DNA of 27,686 bases from Bacteroidales bacterium (GCA_004558865.1 SFCY01000010.1:1-27686), one strand, 5' to 3'; positions 1-10,025 are shown, counted from the stretch's first letter. The notes: a model not told the origin generated them from the letters alone. Numbers and translations: made by a program.

Positions 1-13
1 TTCCTTACAACAA

Positions 14-99
14 CAAAGGTAAAAATTAACCATGAAACTAAAGGCATAAACCTTTAAAATATTCACACTGCAAAGATAAAGTAGGGAATGAGGCTCAAC
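14..99 (-). promoter_or_regulatory. Candidate leftward promoter region (two -7 boxes) for a gene left of the window
   Basis: On the minus strand, TATCTTTG (78 to 71, followed by CA) matches the Bacteroidetes -7 consensus TAnnTTTG, with a weak GTTG -33 candidate at 99 to 96 (spacing 17). A second match, TACCTTTG, lies at 21 to 14. Both point off the left end of the window, so a minus-strand gene probably begins beyond position 1. Neither -33 element is strong. Confidence 0.3.
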
Positions 100-320
100 T
101 TAGAGCTACTATGGAGCGTAAGCCTGTCCAAGATTTTCCATTACCATTTACTCATAGGCGAAGTCAGGACTATACGAAATAAAACAACATATCCAATCCA
201 CGGAAAATATCCATTGAACCAGACTTCCACATTGCTCTGCCCACGGTAGACGGCAAAGGAAAATCAAATGCAAACCTACAATTAATTTCCCTTTTGCTTC
301 CGACATTTGGATATTTTTCT

Positions 321-328
321 TATTTTTG
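321..328 (+). promoter_or_regulatory. -7 box of the promoter for the T9SS cargo gene pair
   Basis: TATTTTTG (followed by C) matches TAnnTTTG and lies about 75 bases before the ATG at 403, in a very AT-rich stretch. The nearest TTTG elements upstream end at 309 and 296 (spacings 11 and 24), so the -33 box is not convincing. The rest of 1-402 holds no credible gene; the one 79-codon minus-strand frame at 148-387 overlaps this promoter and resembles nothing known. Confidence 0.4.
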
Positions 329-402
329 CCAAATATTAGCAACATCACGTTGAAATTAAAACTTTGACCAAATTTATTTATAACCAAATAACAGATTGAT
401 TT

Positions 403-3400
403 ATGAAAAACAGCGAACGCAAGGCATTGTCAGTCTTTTTGGCTGGCTTATTGCTCATGGCTTCCTTAGGCGTGAAGGCGCAATCGTCCTCGGGCGGTTC
501 CGCCACGCTCTACGGCAGCATGATCAGTTCCTTTGGGGACTACTTCAACGGCACCCCAGGCGTCTACAAGTTCAATCCCTACGACGTGTCCACGTTCAGC
601 AGCGTGGCCCCCAACATCAAGGTGTATGGAGGCGGCACTTACGCCAACGGCACCTACTACGCCATCAACTACGAGGAGTCGGGCACCTTCATCAAGCTGC
701 CCTCCACGCTGACCCTCTACGACACGAAGAACTCCTGGACCGTGAAGACCACCTACCGCGGAGGATCGGCTGAGTCGTTGGCCAGCGACCTGACATTCGA
801 CCCCGTGACGGGCAACATCTACGGCGTGTTCTACGACGCCAACTACAGCAGCTGCCTGCGCTTCGGAACCTTGGAGCTCGACAACCCCATAGAGGGTGCC
901 TACACGTCGAAGCTCATCGCCGAGCTGCCCGAGCGCATGGTGGGCATAGCCGCCAACCAGAAAGGCATCATCTACGCCATCGGCGTGAGCGGCAACCTCT
1001 ACACAATCGACAAGCAGACCGGCAACGCCACCGTAGTGGGCTCCACGGGAGTGAGCGAGGTGAGCCCCTTCTTCCAGTCGGCTTGCTGCAACATGCAGAC
1101 AGGCACCATCTACTGGGCCAGCTGCTACGGAACATACGGCGACTTCGGCATCTACGAGGTGAACCCAACCTCCGGCGCCGCCAACCTGATAGGCGACTTG
1201 GGCTATGACGGCACATACACCGAGGACCAGTTCACCGGCATCACCACATTGGAGGACGTGGAGAGGCCCGTGTTTGTCAACGGCGTGACCAACCTTGCGG
1301 TGAGCTTCGACAAGAACAGCCTCACGGGCAAGGTGACATTCACCCTGCCCACGCAGAACAGCAAGGCCGAGACGCTGACGGGCGACGTGAACTACCAAGT
1401 GAGCATTGACGGTGCCGTGGCCAAACAAGGCAAGGGCGCGGTGGGAGCCGACGTGTCGGTGGACGTTGCGACCACGGCCGGCAAACACGCGTTCTCTGTG
1501 GTGGCCACCCAAGAGGGCATCGACGGCGACGCCCGGACACTCAACAAGTGGGTGGGCGACGACTACCCGAAAGCGCCCGCCGGCCTCAAGGCCAACGTAG
1601 CCAACAAGGACGACCACGGAGCCAACATCCGTGTGAAGTGGAACACCGTGAGGCAAGGTCTTCACGACGGCTATGTGGACGCCACGAAAGTGGCCTACAA
1701 CTTGGTGCGCATGCCCGACAGCGTGCAGGTGTATGCCGGCAGCGACACCACCTACACAGACCGCGTGGAGACCGACGAGACGCGCCACTACACCTATCGC
1801 CTGTGGGCCACCCACCAGACTTTCTCCAGCGACACCGTCGTCTCCAACGAGGTGACAGTGAGCGGGGCGTACGTGCCTCCCTACACCGACGACTTCACCG
1901 ACGAGGCCAAATTCGCCGAGTGGACCATCGTGGACAACAACGGCGACGGCTCCACCTGGCAGCGACAGGACGGCCACTTGGCCTACAGCTACAACAGCAG
2001 CAACGCCGCCGACGACTACGCCATATCGCCGGCCATGAAGCTCAAGGCCGGCAACCTCTACTACGTCAGTTTCGTGGCCATCAACTCCTATCCCACCGAA
2101 AAGGTGGCCCTCTATGCCGGCTCCACACCATCGGCCGAGGGCATGACCACACAGCTCATCGCCCCTGTGGACATCACCTACCAGCCACGCCAGCACTCGC
2201 TGCTCGCCGCCTTCCGCCCCGAGGCCGACGGCATCTACTACTTTGGAATCAAGGCCTGCAGCGAGGCCGACAGAAGCACGCTCTTCGTGGAGGACTTCGC
2301 CGTGGAGGCTGTGCCCGCGTCGGCACCCGCCAAGCCGGAGAACCTCGTCGTGGTTCCCGACAGCAAGGGTGGCATGAGCGCCACGGTGAGCTTCACCGCT
2401 CCCACCAAGACCATTGGCGGCGACGCCCTCACGGCCATCGACGCTGTGGTGGTGGAGCGCGACGGTGAGCAGGTGTTCACCTCTTCAGGCACAGTTGCCC
2501 CTGGCGAGAACATCACCGTCAGCGACGACGGTGTGGCCACATCAAGCCTGCCTTCCGAAGGCCTACATATATATAAGGTATACTGCAAGGCATCCTCGCT
2601 GCAGGGCGACTTCGCCTCGCAGCAGGCGTTTGTGGGCATCGACGTGCCGGCAGCCGTAGAACAGCTCAAGGCGGTGGAGGACATCGACAACCCCGGCACC
2701 ATCCGCGTCTCCTGGCAGGCTCCCGCCAAGGGCCAGAACGGTGGCTACATCAATCCCGAATCGCTCTCCTACGTCATCTCCGTGGGCACATCGGGAAGCA
2801 ACGTGACCACCTCGGAGACCACCTACACCGACCATCTCGACATCAGCAAGGGACAAGCCTACCAGGGCTACAGCGTCTACGCCGTCAACAGCGCTGGCTC
2901 GGGCCGCAACGTGTGGAAGACCGTAACCGCCATCGCCGGTCCTGCCATTGAGGCTCCCATGGTGGAGTCGTTCCCCAACACCACGATGAAGAGCGGCCCC
3001 TGGCTGCCGGAAATGACTGAGGGCGAGATAGGCGACGCCTACTGGACTCCCTGCGACGGCATAGGCAAGTTCTCAGGCACCGAGGACGGCGACTTGGGCG
3101 TGGTCGTGTTCGACGCCGCCAAGCTCGACGTGGGCAGCATGATACAGAGTCCCAAGATTGACATCAGCAAGCTGAAGAGTCCGCGCCTGACACTGTGGAT
3201 TTACAACACGGGCAAGGAAGACGAGGCCGAGATCTCCATTTCGGCCGACTATGGCGACTACGAGCCACTGAAGGACCTCTACCTCGACAAAGATCCCGGA
3301 TGGGAGCGCGTGGTGTGCGACCTCTCGCAGTGGAAGAACAGCCATTTCGTGCGCATCGGCATCACCGCCAAGGCCGTGGCCTCCACCACCGACATCTTCG

Positions 3401-4848
3401 CCTTCGACAACTTCGCCATTAGTGAGGCCGCAGCGGCCGACCTCGGCGCGACAAGTCTGGAAGTGCTGCCCAAGGTGACGGCCGGCCAGAGCACCAAGCT
3501 CCTGCTCAAGGCTCGCAACTGGGGCGACGCCAGGGTGAGCGGCAGCGACTACAAGGTGGAACTCTACAAGAACGGGCGACTGGCCAACACATTCGACGGC
3601 AGCGACATCGACGTGGACATGACGGCCTCGCTGGCCCTGACCGACACGCTGAGCGTGGTGGACGATGTGAACACCACCTACTATGCCAAGATTGCCTACC
3701 CCGCCGACCAGTATGCGGCCAACGACCAGAGCAACACCGCAAGCACTGAGGTGGTGAAGAACGACTTCCCCGCACCCACCGCCGTCAAGGCCATGAAGAA
3801 CGGGCAGGACGTCACAGTGGAATGGACCGCTCCCGACCTGTCGCAGGCACCTCTCCACCGCACCACCGACAGCTTTGAGGACTATGAGCCCTTCGCCATC
3901 AGCAACGTGGGCAACTGGACCATGGTGGACGGCGACAACACGGCCACCATACGCATCACCCTCACGGGCATGACCTCACCGCTCGACTACCCCAACGCGG
4001 GAGCCAAGATGGCCTTCCAGGTGTTCAACACCGAGGAGTCGGGCATACCCTTCTCGTCGTGGGATCCCCACACGGGCAGCCAGATGCTGGCAGCCTTCAA
4101 GTGCGCCTCGCCCGACCAGGGTCAGACCGAGGTGGCCAACAACGACTGGCTGATCTCGCCCGAGCTCTCCGGCACGGCCCAGACCATCTCCTTCTATGCC
4201 AAGACCGGCATGGGCGGAGTCTACACCCCCGAGGAGTTTGAGATCCTCTATTCCACAACCACCGCCGACACAGCAGCCTTTGTGAAGATAGGCACCACCC
4301 ACCAGCTCACCAACGCCAAGACGTGGCTGGAGATTCGCGAGGAGCTGCCCGAGGGCGCACGCTGGTTTGCCATCCGCTGCGTGTCGGAGAACAAGTTTGC
4401 CATGCTTCTCGACGACATCACCTACACCGCCAAGGACGCTCCGCAGGAGGACCTCACGCTCACGGGCTACCGCGTCTACCGCGACAACACCTGCGTGGGA
4501 CAGGTCACGGGCAATGACCTCACGTTTGTCGACCACGCGGCAGAGCTGTCACCCGACAGCCGCTACCAGGTGTCGGCGCTCTTCGACAAGGGCGAGTCGC
4601 CCCTGTCAGAGGCTGCGGGCGTAGTGACAAGCGTTGGCGGCATCGCCACATCGCAGGCTTCCATCAGCGGCGGCAAGGGCACAATCAGCCTCGCTGGCCT
4701 TGGCGGAAAGCGCGCCGAGGTGTTCACCGTAGGCGGACAGCGGGTGGCCACGGTCAGCAACCTCGAGGCAACCACGCTCAGCGTGGCCCCGGGTGTCTAC
4801 CTCGTGACCCTGCAAGGACAGGCCACCGTGAAAGTTGTGGTCAGATAA
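403..4848 (+). CDS. T9SS cargo: beta-propeller-like domain, fibronectin-III and choice-of-anchor-J modules
   Basis: This 1481-residue exported protein is probably surface-anchored or released by the type IX secretion system. A signal peptide (about residues 1-26, ending VKAQ) leads into a region of about 260 residues with beta-propeller-like repeats such as GIIYAIGVSGNLYTIDKQTG. Three choice-of-anchor-J (cleaved-adhesin, jelly-roll) modules follow, starting near residues 490, 850 and 1154; each carries a DxFxxxxxFxxW-type opening or a DDWLISP-type strand. They are separated by fibronectin-III-like and CARDB-like segments. The last ~75 residues (GGQRV, then APGVYLV, ending KVVVR) look like a type-A T9SS sorting domain. 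The ATG is preceded by an A/T-rich leader without Shine-Dalgarno, usual for this phylum. No enzyme motif was seen; adhesion or glycan binding is an inference. The gene is followed after 18 bases by a shorter paralogue, so the two are probably co-transcribed. Confidence 0.85.
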   Translation: MKNSERKALSVFLAGLLLMASLGVKAQSSSGGSATLYGSMISSFGDYFNGTPGVYKFNPYDVSTFSSVAPNIKVYGGGTYANGTYYAINYEESGTFIKLPSTLTLYDTKNSWTVKTTYRGGSAESLASDLTFDPVTGNIYGVFYDANYSSCLRFGTLELDNPIEGAYTSKLIAELPERMVGIAANQKGIIYAIGVSGNLYTIDKQTGNATVVGSTGVSEVSPFFQSACCNMQTGTIYWASCYGTYGDFGIYEVNPTSGAANLIGDLGYDGTYTEDQFTGITTLEDVERPVFVNGVTNLAVSFDKNSLTGKVTFTLPTQNSKAETLTGDVNYQVSIDGAVAKQGKGAVGADVSVDVATTAGKHAFSVVATQEGIDGDARTLNKWVGDDYPKAPAGLKANVANKDDHGANIRVKWNTVRQGLHDGYVDATKVAYNLVRMPDSVQVYAGSDTTYTDRVETDETRHYTYRLWATHQTFSSDTVVSNEVTVSGAYVPPYTDDFTDEAKFAEWTIVDNNGDGSTWQRQDGHLAYSYNSSNAADDYAISPAMKLKAGNLYYVSFVAINSYPTEKVALYAGSTPSAEGMTTQLIAPVDITYQPRQHSLLAAFRPEADGIYYFGIKACSEADRSTLFVEDFAVEAVPASAPAKPENLVVVPDSKGGMSATVSFTAPTKTIGGDALTAIDAVVVERDGEQVFTSSGTVAPGENITVSDDGVATSSLPSEGLHIYKVYCKASSLQGDFASQQAFVGIDVPAAVEQLKAVEDIDNPGTIRVSWQAPAKGQNGGYINPESLSYVISVGTSGSNVTTSETTYTDHLDISKGQAYQGYSVYAVNSAGSGRNVWKTVTAIAGPAIEAPMVESFPNTTMKSGPWLPEMTEGEIGDAYWTPCDGIGKFSGTEDGDLGVVVFDAAKLDVGSMIQSPKIDISKLKSPRLTLWIYNTGKEDEAEISISADYGDYEPLKDLYLDKDPGWERVVCDLSQWKNSHFVRIGITAKAVASTTDIFAFDNFAISEAAAADLGATSLEVLPKVTAGQSTKLLLKARNWGDARVSGSDYKVELYKNGRLANTFDGSDIDVDMTASLALTDTLSVVDDVNTTYYAKIAYPADQYAANDQSNTASTEVVKNDFPAPTAVKAMKNGQDVTVEWTAPDLSQAPLHRTTDSFEDYEPFAISNVGNWTMVDGDNTATIRITLTGMTSPLDYPNAGAKMAFQVFNTEESGIPFSSWDPHTGSQMLAAFKCASPDQGQTEVANNDWLISPELSGTAQTISFYAKTGMGGVYTPEEFEILYSTTTADTAAFVKIGTTHQLTNAKTWLEIREELPEGARWFAIRCVSENKFAMLLDDITYTAKDAPQEDLTLTGYRVYRDNTCVGQVTGNDLTFVDHAAELSPDSRYQVSALFDKGESPLSEAAGVVTSVGGIATSQASISGGKGTISLAGLGGKRAEVFTVGGQRVATVSNLEATTLSVAPGVYLVTLQGQATVKVVVR

Positions 4849-4866
4849 CACTAAAAAAAAATTGAT

Positions 4867-7815
4867 ATGAACATCCGTTTTCATACAAACAAGAGAACTG
4901 CCGCCATCGCCATGATGGTTGGCGGCTCTCTTCTGCTTTCTCCCCTATTGTGGGCCGACACAGGCTCAGAAGTGACACTGCCCTACGAGCAGAAGTTCAA
5001 CAGAGAGGCCGACGCCAGCGGCTTCACGATCGTCGACGCCAACAACGACGGCTACCGATGGGCGTGGAGCCAGGGGGCCATGGTCTACTCCTTTAACATC
5101 GACCGCGACGCCGACGACTGGCTCATCACCCCGCAGTTCCAGGCCGACGCGCGCCACGTCTACAAGCTCACCTTTCGGACCACGGCCGACGAACAGGGCG
5201 TGGAGAGGCTCAGCGTGGGCTTGGGGACAACACCCGACCCGGCGGCCATGACGACGGAGCTGATGGCCCCCACCAACATCAGCGCCGCGTCGCCACGCAA
5301 CCAATCCCTGCTGTTCCGCCCAAAGACCGACGGACTGGTGTGCCTGGGCTTCCATGCACTCAGCTCCCACCTGGTGGGCTATGAGCTCAAGCTGGACAAC
5401 ATCGCCATAGCCGAGCTGACCACCATCGACGCTCCCGACACGGTGACCAACCTGCGCGCCGTGGCCGAGGCGGAGGGCGGACGGTCGGCGACAGTGAGCT
5501 TCCGCCTGCCCACGACGACGATTGGCGGCGACGCCCTGACGGCTCCCCTCCAGGCAGCCATCGTATGCTGGGGCGACACCCTGACGAAGTTCGCCGACCG
5601 CACACCCGGCGAGGAGCTTTCGTTTGTCCACCACAGCGACGCCACCGGATCGCATGTCTACACGGTGGTCGTGGCCAACAGTGCGGGCAAGGGCTTGGAC
5701 GCCAGCGTGGGCACCTACATCGGCGAGGACAGCCCGGCGGCCGTCACCCAGCTCAAGGTGGAGCAGGTGGCCGATAACAAGCTGCAGCTGTCATGGACAA
5801 CTCCCGAGCGGGGCACCCATGGCGGATGGGTGGCTCCCGGCTCCGTGTCATACGTGGTCACCGACCTGCAAGGCAAGTCCGAGACGGTGGGAGCCTCGCC
5901 CTACGAATACACATTCACGCCCACCGACCGCCAGCAGCTGATGGGATTCACAGTGCAGGCCGTCAACACCAAGGGAAAGAGCGCGACCGTAGTCTCCGAC
6001 ACCCTCTTCGTCGGCGACGCCTACGCGATGCCCTTCACTGAATCATTCGCCCGCAAGCGAATCGCCACCTATCCTTGGGTGCTGCAAGAGAACGCCCAAG
6101 CCGGCTGGATTGTCAACGACCACGGAGTTTTCGCCGAGGCCGTGGACCAGGACGGCGGACTTCTGAGCTTCAGCCATGCAATGGAGGGCAGCGCCGCCAC
6201 GGTGATTTTGCCCAAGGTGGCCATCAAGGGAAGCCGTCATCCCAGACTGAAGTTCTGGTTCTGGAAGGACAAGAGGGAGAACAACGAACTTGCGGTGTAC
6301 GTGAAGGACGCGCAGGGCGGGGAACATCTCCTCGGCCGCTTGGCCCAATACGATGCTGAACTGGAAAAGGGCCGTTGGACGGTACACAGCTATGCCCTCG
6401 ACGACTACGCCCAGAGCGACCCCATACAGGTGAAGTTCCGGGCAACGGGCCATGCGGGCGAGAGTCCCGTCATGGTGCTCTACATCGACAAGGTCAGCAT
6501 CACCGACGTGCCTGAACGTGACTTGGCGCTCGACAGCTTCACCGTGGCACAGACCGTAGTGAAGGTGGGCGAGACCGACACATTCTCCGTAAAGATTACC
6601 AATGAGGGTCTTTATGCCGCCGAAGCCTACTCGCTGAGCCTCTACCGCAACGGCAAGGTGGTGGCGCAAGCTCCGGGACCGCAACTGCAGCCCGACGAGA
6701 GCGCATGGATGACGCTCACGGACAGACCCAACTCCGACGCCGACGAGTCGTCCTACTACTCGCTCCGCCTGGAATACGACGGCGACGCGGTCGCCTCCAA
6801 CGACACCACCGAGCGCAGGGCCGTCACCATACTGCCCGGACTGCCGTTTGTCGCCCAACTCACGGCGACCAACCGCGAGGGCGGGGTCAGCCTCTCCTGG
6901 CAGCAGCCCCTCATCAAGAACCAGCCCGCAGGATGGGTGACGGAAGGATTTGAGACCTACCCCGCCTTCTCCATCACCAACATGGGCGAGTGGACGCTTG
7001 TCGACGCTGACGGCCGTCCCACAGGCGGCATCATGGGCAGCACGGGCGACTTCATCGACTACCCCAACGTGGGCGAGGCCATGGCCTTCCAAGTGTTCAA
7101 CCCCGCAGCTGCGGGCCTCAACGCCACGCTGTGGGCTCCCCACGACGGCTCGCAGGTGGCCGCGGCATTCACCAGCGGAAGATACGCCCAAAACGACGAC
7201 TGGCTCATCTCGCCTCTTGTGGACGGAGCGCAGACCATCACGTTCTGGGCCAAGAGTCCGGCCAACAACGAGTATGGCACCACGGAGCAGCTGGAGGTGT
7301 ACTACTCCACGACGACAACCGACGTGGACGCCTTCCAGAAGGTGGGCAACACCATCGCCGTTCCCGGATCGTGGCAGCAATATTCGGCCGAACTGCCAGA
7401 AGGCACACGCCATTTCGCCATCCGCTGCGTATCGTCCGACCAGTATATCCTCTTTGTCGACGACATCCATTATCGGCAGGCGGAGAAAAAGCTCACCCTG
7501 CAAGGATACAAGGTATATCGCGACGGCGCGCTGCTCACGCCCAATCCCGTGGCCTCAACCCAATACAGCGATACCCCGCCCACTGAGGGCCGGTATGCCT
7601 ACCAGGTGACGGCGGTCTACGATGAGGGCGAGTCGTCGCCCTCGCCCGAGGCCGTGGTGGATGTCTCTACGGCCGTGGGGCGCGTAGCCTCTGAAGAGCC
7701 GCAGCCCGCAGCCTACTACAACACCGCCGGCCAGCGTGTGGACGCTTCGGCCAATGGAATCGTGCTGGAAAGGATGACGGACGGAACGGTGAGAAAGGTG
7801 ATGAGAAAGAAGTAG
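4867..7815 (+). CDS. T9SS cargo with choice-of-anchor-J and fibronectin-III modules (paralogue of the upstream gene)
   Basis: The product has 982 residues. A signal peptide (about 1-30, ending LLWA) is followed almost at once by a choice-of-anchor-J module (about 35-185, containing DDWLITPQF). After fibronectin-III-like segments come second (about 390-550) and third (about 692-875, containing NDDWLISP) modules. The C-terminus has YYNTAGQRVDASANGIVLE, which resembles a short T9SS tail but is less typical than that of its neighbour. It aligns by eye along its length with residues about 490-1481 of the upstream protein: both carry TIGGDALTA, both have NGGY or HGGW before a PxS-Y-V strand, and both share YPN-GxAMAFQVFN. 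It lacks the N-terminal propeller-like region, so the pair arose by duplication with loss or gain of that domain. Its function is unknown. Confidence 0.85.
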   Translation: MNIRFHTNKRTAAIAMMVGGSLLLSPLLWADTGSEVTLPYEQKFNREADASGFTIVDANNDGYRWAWSQGAMVYSFNIDRDADDWLITPQFQADARHVYKLTFRTTADEQGVERLSVGLGTTPDPAAMTTELMAPTNISAASPRNQSLLFRPKTDGLVCLGFHALSSHLVGYELKLDNIAIAELTTIDAPDTVTNLRAVAEAEGGRSATVSFRLPTTTIGGDALTAPLQAAIVCWGDTLTKFADRTPGEELSFVHHSDATGSHVYTVVVANSAGKGLDASVGTYIGEDSPAAVTQLKVEQVADNKLQLSWTTPERGTHGGWVAPGSVSYVVTDLQGKSETVGASPYEYTFTPTDRQQLMGFTVQAVNTKGKSATVVSDTLFVGDAYAMPFTESFARKRIATYPWVLQENAQAGWIVNDHGVFAEAVDQDGGLLSFSHAMEGSAATVILPKVAIKGSRHPRLKFWFWKDKRENNELAVYVKDAQGGEHLLGRLAQYDAELEKGRWTVHSYALDDYAQSDPIQVKFRATGHAGESPVMVLYIDKVSITDVPERDLALDSFTVAQTVVKVGETDTFSVKITNEGLYAAEAYSLSLYRNGKVVAQAPGPQLQPDESAWMTLTDRPNSDADESSYYSLRLEYDGDAVASNDTTERRAVTILPGLPFVAQLTATNREGGVSLSWQQPLIKNQPAGWVTEGFETYPAFSITNMGEWTLVDADGRPTGGIMGSTGDFIDYPNVGEAMAFQVFNPAAAGLNATLWAPHDGSQVAAAFTSGRYAQNDDWLISPLVDGAQTITFWAKSPANNEYGTTEQLEVYYSTTTTDVDAFQKVGNTIAVPGSWQQYSAELPEGTRHFAIRCVSSDQYILFVDDIHYRQAEKKLTLQGYKVYRDGALLTPNPVASTQYSDTPPTEGRYAYQVTAVYDEGESSPSPEAVVDVSTAVGRVASEEPQPAAYYNTAGQRVDASANGIVLERMTDGTVRKVMRKK

Positions 7816-7835
7816 CGACTTAGCTGCCATCAATG

Positions 7836-7888
7836 GCGACGGCGCAGGTGCTGCCCAAAGGGACAGGCTTGCGCCGTCGCTTTGTTTT
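7836..7888 (+). terminator. Rho-independent terminator of the T9SS cargo operon
   Basis: GCGACGGCGCA (7836-7846) pairs perfectly with TGCGCCGTCGC (7870-7880). The loop can pair further through CCC/GGG, and TTTGTTTT follows at 7881-7888. It begins 20 bases after the stop codon of the upstream gene. Confidence 0.85.
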
Positions 7889-7925
7889 GGCGGCGGGGAG
7901 CGGGAGGAGCGATCCGCTCTTTGAA

Positions 7926-7945
7926 CGTCAGACTGTAGTCTGACG
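7926..7945. repeat. Perfect palindrome between convergent operons
   Basis: CGTCAGACT and AGTCTGACG are 9-bp arms separated by two bases. It lies between the two convergent terminators, with no T-run on either side, so it is not an obvious terminator itself. The rest of the gap to 8164 holds no recognisable gene. Confidence 0.6.
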
Positions 7946-8063
7946 CACGGGGACGACTGTCCGACAATTGGGGACAGGAATCCAACGAACGATGGACAAG
8001 GGGATGACGAACGGCAGACGGGGAGAATGAGGGGCAGATGAAGATGGAGCAGATGGAAGACAA

Positions 8064-8099
8064 CGAAGCGCCAGCCGGAGGATTGCGGCTGGCGCTTCG
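8064..8099 (-). terminator. Probable terminator of the starch operon
   Basis: A perfect 14-bp stem, CGAAGCGCCAGCCG (8064-8077) with CGGCTGGCGCTTCG (8086-8099), has an 8-base loop. Read on the minus strand it is followed by TTGTCTT, a weak U-tract. It sits 65 bases past the stop codon of the neopullulanase gene. Confidence 0.65.
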
Positions 8100-8164
8100 C
8101 TAACAGGGGAATGGCTGTATGGCAGCCGCCCCCACCCCGCAGGGGAGAGGACTGGCACGCCACT

Positions 8165-10015
8165 CTAAAACTCTATGACCAACGACTCACGGGGAGCAAG
8201 CTTGAGGTCGGTGGAGAGGTCCACGCTCTTGCCCGTTATGACGTCGCGGGCTGTGGTGTGGGAGCCTATGACCTCGGCATAGCGCGCCACGGGCATGACA
8301 GCCTCGCTTCGCTTGCCATTGAGGATCGTGAGCGAGGTGCGGCCACCATACTGGCGGGCGATGACATAGATGCCGTTGAAGGGACAGAACTGGGTCTGCT
8401 TGCCCTTGCTGATGAGCTCGTTGCCCTGCCGCCAATGGAGCAGTTTGCTCAGCCAATTGAACATCGCGCTCTCGGCCTTGGTGCAGCCCTCGCCAGTGAA
8501 GCAGTTGTGGGCGTCGCCCGGGAAGCCGCCGGGGAAGTCGCGGCGCACATTGCCGTCGGTCACCTCCTTGGTGCCGTTCATCAGCACCTCTGTGCCATAG
8601 TAGAGCTGCGGTATGCGGTTGATGGTGAGCAGCAAGGCCAGTGCCTGCTTGAGGGCCGTGGAGTCCTTGCCGTTGCCAAGGAAGCGGTCGGTGTCGTGAT
8701 TCTCAATGAAAGCCAACACATGCGACGGATCGGTGTAGAGATAGTCGTAGCAAAGCGAGTTGTAGATGCGGTTGAATCCCTTCCACCAGCCGTCGGTCTC
8801 CTCGTGCTTGGCCTGGTTGAGCTTGTCGTAGAAGCTGAAGTCCATGACGGTCTTCAGATAGCTGTTGACGGAGCTGAGTTTGGAGTCCTTCTGCCAGGCG
8901 GCGGTGTATTGGGGCTCTGTCACCCACGTCTCACCCACCGTGTTGAAGTTGGGATACTCCTCGTCGAGAGCCTTCATCCACTCGGCCATGGCCTTGCGGT
9001 CGGCGTAGGGATAGGTGTCCATGCGTATGCCGTCGATGCCAGCCGTCTCTATCCACCACTCACTGTTCTGGATGAGGTAGCGCATGAGGTGCGGGTTGCG
9101 CTGGTTGAGGTCGGGCATGGACTTCACAAACCATCCATCGACTGTCTCCGCCTTGTCCACCTTGGAGGCGTAGGGATCGAGCACGGGCGTGAGCTTGTAG
9201 GAGGTCTGCAGCCCGTAGTGGGGATTGTTGAACCAGTCGTTCGAGGGCGGGTCGAGATTCCAGGGGTGGTAGTCGCTGCAATGGTTGAAGATCATGTCCA
9301 TCACCACCTTCAGTCCCCGCCCGTGGCATTCGTCGATGAGCCTCTTGTACTCGGCATTGGTGCCGAAGCGGGGGTCCACCTTATAATAATCGGTGGTGGC
9401 ATAGCCATGGTAGGAGCTGTTCACGCCCTGGTCGTTGGGCCAGTCGTTCTCCAAGATGGGAGTGAACCACAGGGCCGTGACGCCAAGACGGCCGAAGTAG
9501 TCGAGGTGCTGTTCTATTCCGGCAAGGTCGCCTCCGTGGCGCAGGCTGGGCTTGGAGCGGTCGCACACTTGGTCGCGCATGCCCTTCACCACGTCGTTCT
9601 TGGGATTGCCATTGGCGAAGCGGTCGGGCATGAGGAGATACAGCACGTCGGCATTGGTGAAGCCGACACGCTCCTCACCGCCCATGGCGCGCTGGCAGAG
9701 CTGGTATTTCACTTTTCTGCTCTTGCCGCCTTGCTTGAAGTTGAGCGTCATCTCGCCGGGCTGCGCGCCCTGCAGGTTGAGATATACGAAGAGATAGTTG
9801 GGCGAGTCGAGGCGCACCACGCTGTCGACACGCGCACCGGGATAGTCGACCGACACGTCGGCCGTCTTGATGTTGGGGCCGTAGACCATCAACTGCAGCG
9901 ACGGGTTTCTCATGCCGGCAAACCAGTTGGCGGGGTCGATGCGGCTGATCTTCACTTGTGCATTAGCCATGATGACTTGTGCGAGAATAAAGAATAAGAC
10001 AAATAGCTTTTTCAT
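8165..10015 (-). CDS. susA: SusA-like periplasmic neopullulanase / cyclomaltodextrinase (GH13)
   Basis: The 616-residue enzyme hydrolyses alpha-1,4 bonds in maltodextrins, pullulan and cyclodextrins, by analogy with Bacteroides SusA, which is almost the same length. A signal peptide (1-19, ending MANA) with no lipobox cysteine points to the periplasm. The region before the barrel (about 20-110) matches the cyclomaltodextrinase N-terminal beta domain. The GH13 barrel carries region I DMIFNH (240-245), nucleophile D333 in GIRMD, acid/base E362 in VGETW and the third carboxylate D441 in FIENHDTDR. A short C-terminal beta domain follows. The gene is last in the malQ-susB-pulA-susA series and starts 10 bases after pulA, so it is co-transcribed. 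SusA identity is inferred from length and overall resemblance; substrate preference is not proven. Confidence 0.93.
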   Translation of the reverse strand: MKKLFVLFFILAQVIMANAQVKISRIDPANWFAGMRNPSLQLMVYGPNIKTADVSVDYPGARVDSVVRLDSPNYLFVYLNLQGAQPGEMTLNFKQGGKSRKVKYQLCQRAMGGEERVGFTNADVLYLLMPDRFANGNPKNDVVKGMRDQVCDRSKPSLRHGGDLAGIEQHLDYFGRLGVTALWFTPILENDWPNDQGVNSSYHGYATTDYYKVDPRFGTNAEYKRLIDECHGRGLKVVMDMIFNHCSDYHPWNLDPPSNDWFNNPHYGLQTSYKLTPVLDPYASKVDKAETVDGWFVKSMPDLNQRNPHLMRYLIQNSEWWIETAGIDGIRMDTYPYADRKAMAEWMKALDEEYPNFNTVGETWVTEPQYTAAWQKDSKLSSVNSYLKTVMDFSFYDKLNQAKHEETDGWWKGFNRIYNSLCYDYLYTDPSHVLAFIENHDTDRFLGNGKDSTALKQALALLLTINRIPQLYYGTEVLMNGTKEVTDGNVRRDFPGGFPGDAHNCFTGEGCTKAESAMFNWLSKLLHWRQGNELISKGKQTQFCPFNGIYVIARQYGGRTSLTILNGKRSEAVMPVARYAEVIGSHTTARDVITGKSVDLSTDLKLAPRESLVIEF

Positions 10016-10025
10016 ATTGCATGGT

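Noticed and set aside
148..387. 79-codon minus-strand frame
   Set aside because: It lies across the promoter region of the gene at 403, resembles no family, and has AT-rich non-coding character.
466..2196. 576-codon minus-strand frame opposite the first T9SS cargo gene
   Set aside because: It has the same shadow composition; the plus strand has a signal peptide, repeated modules and a T9SS tail.
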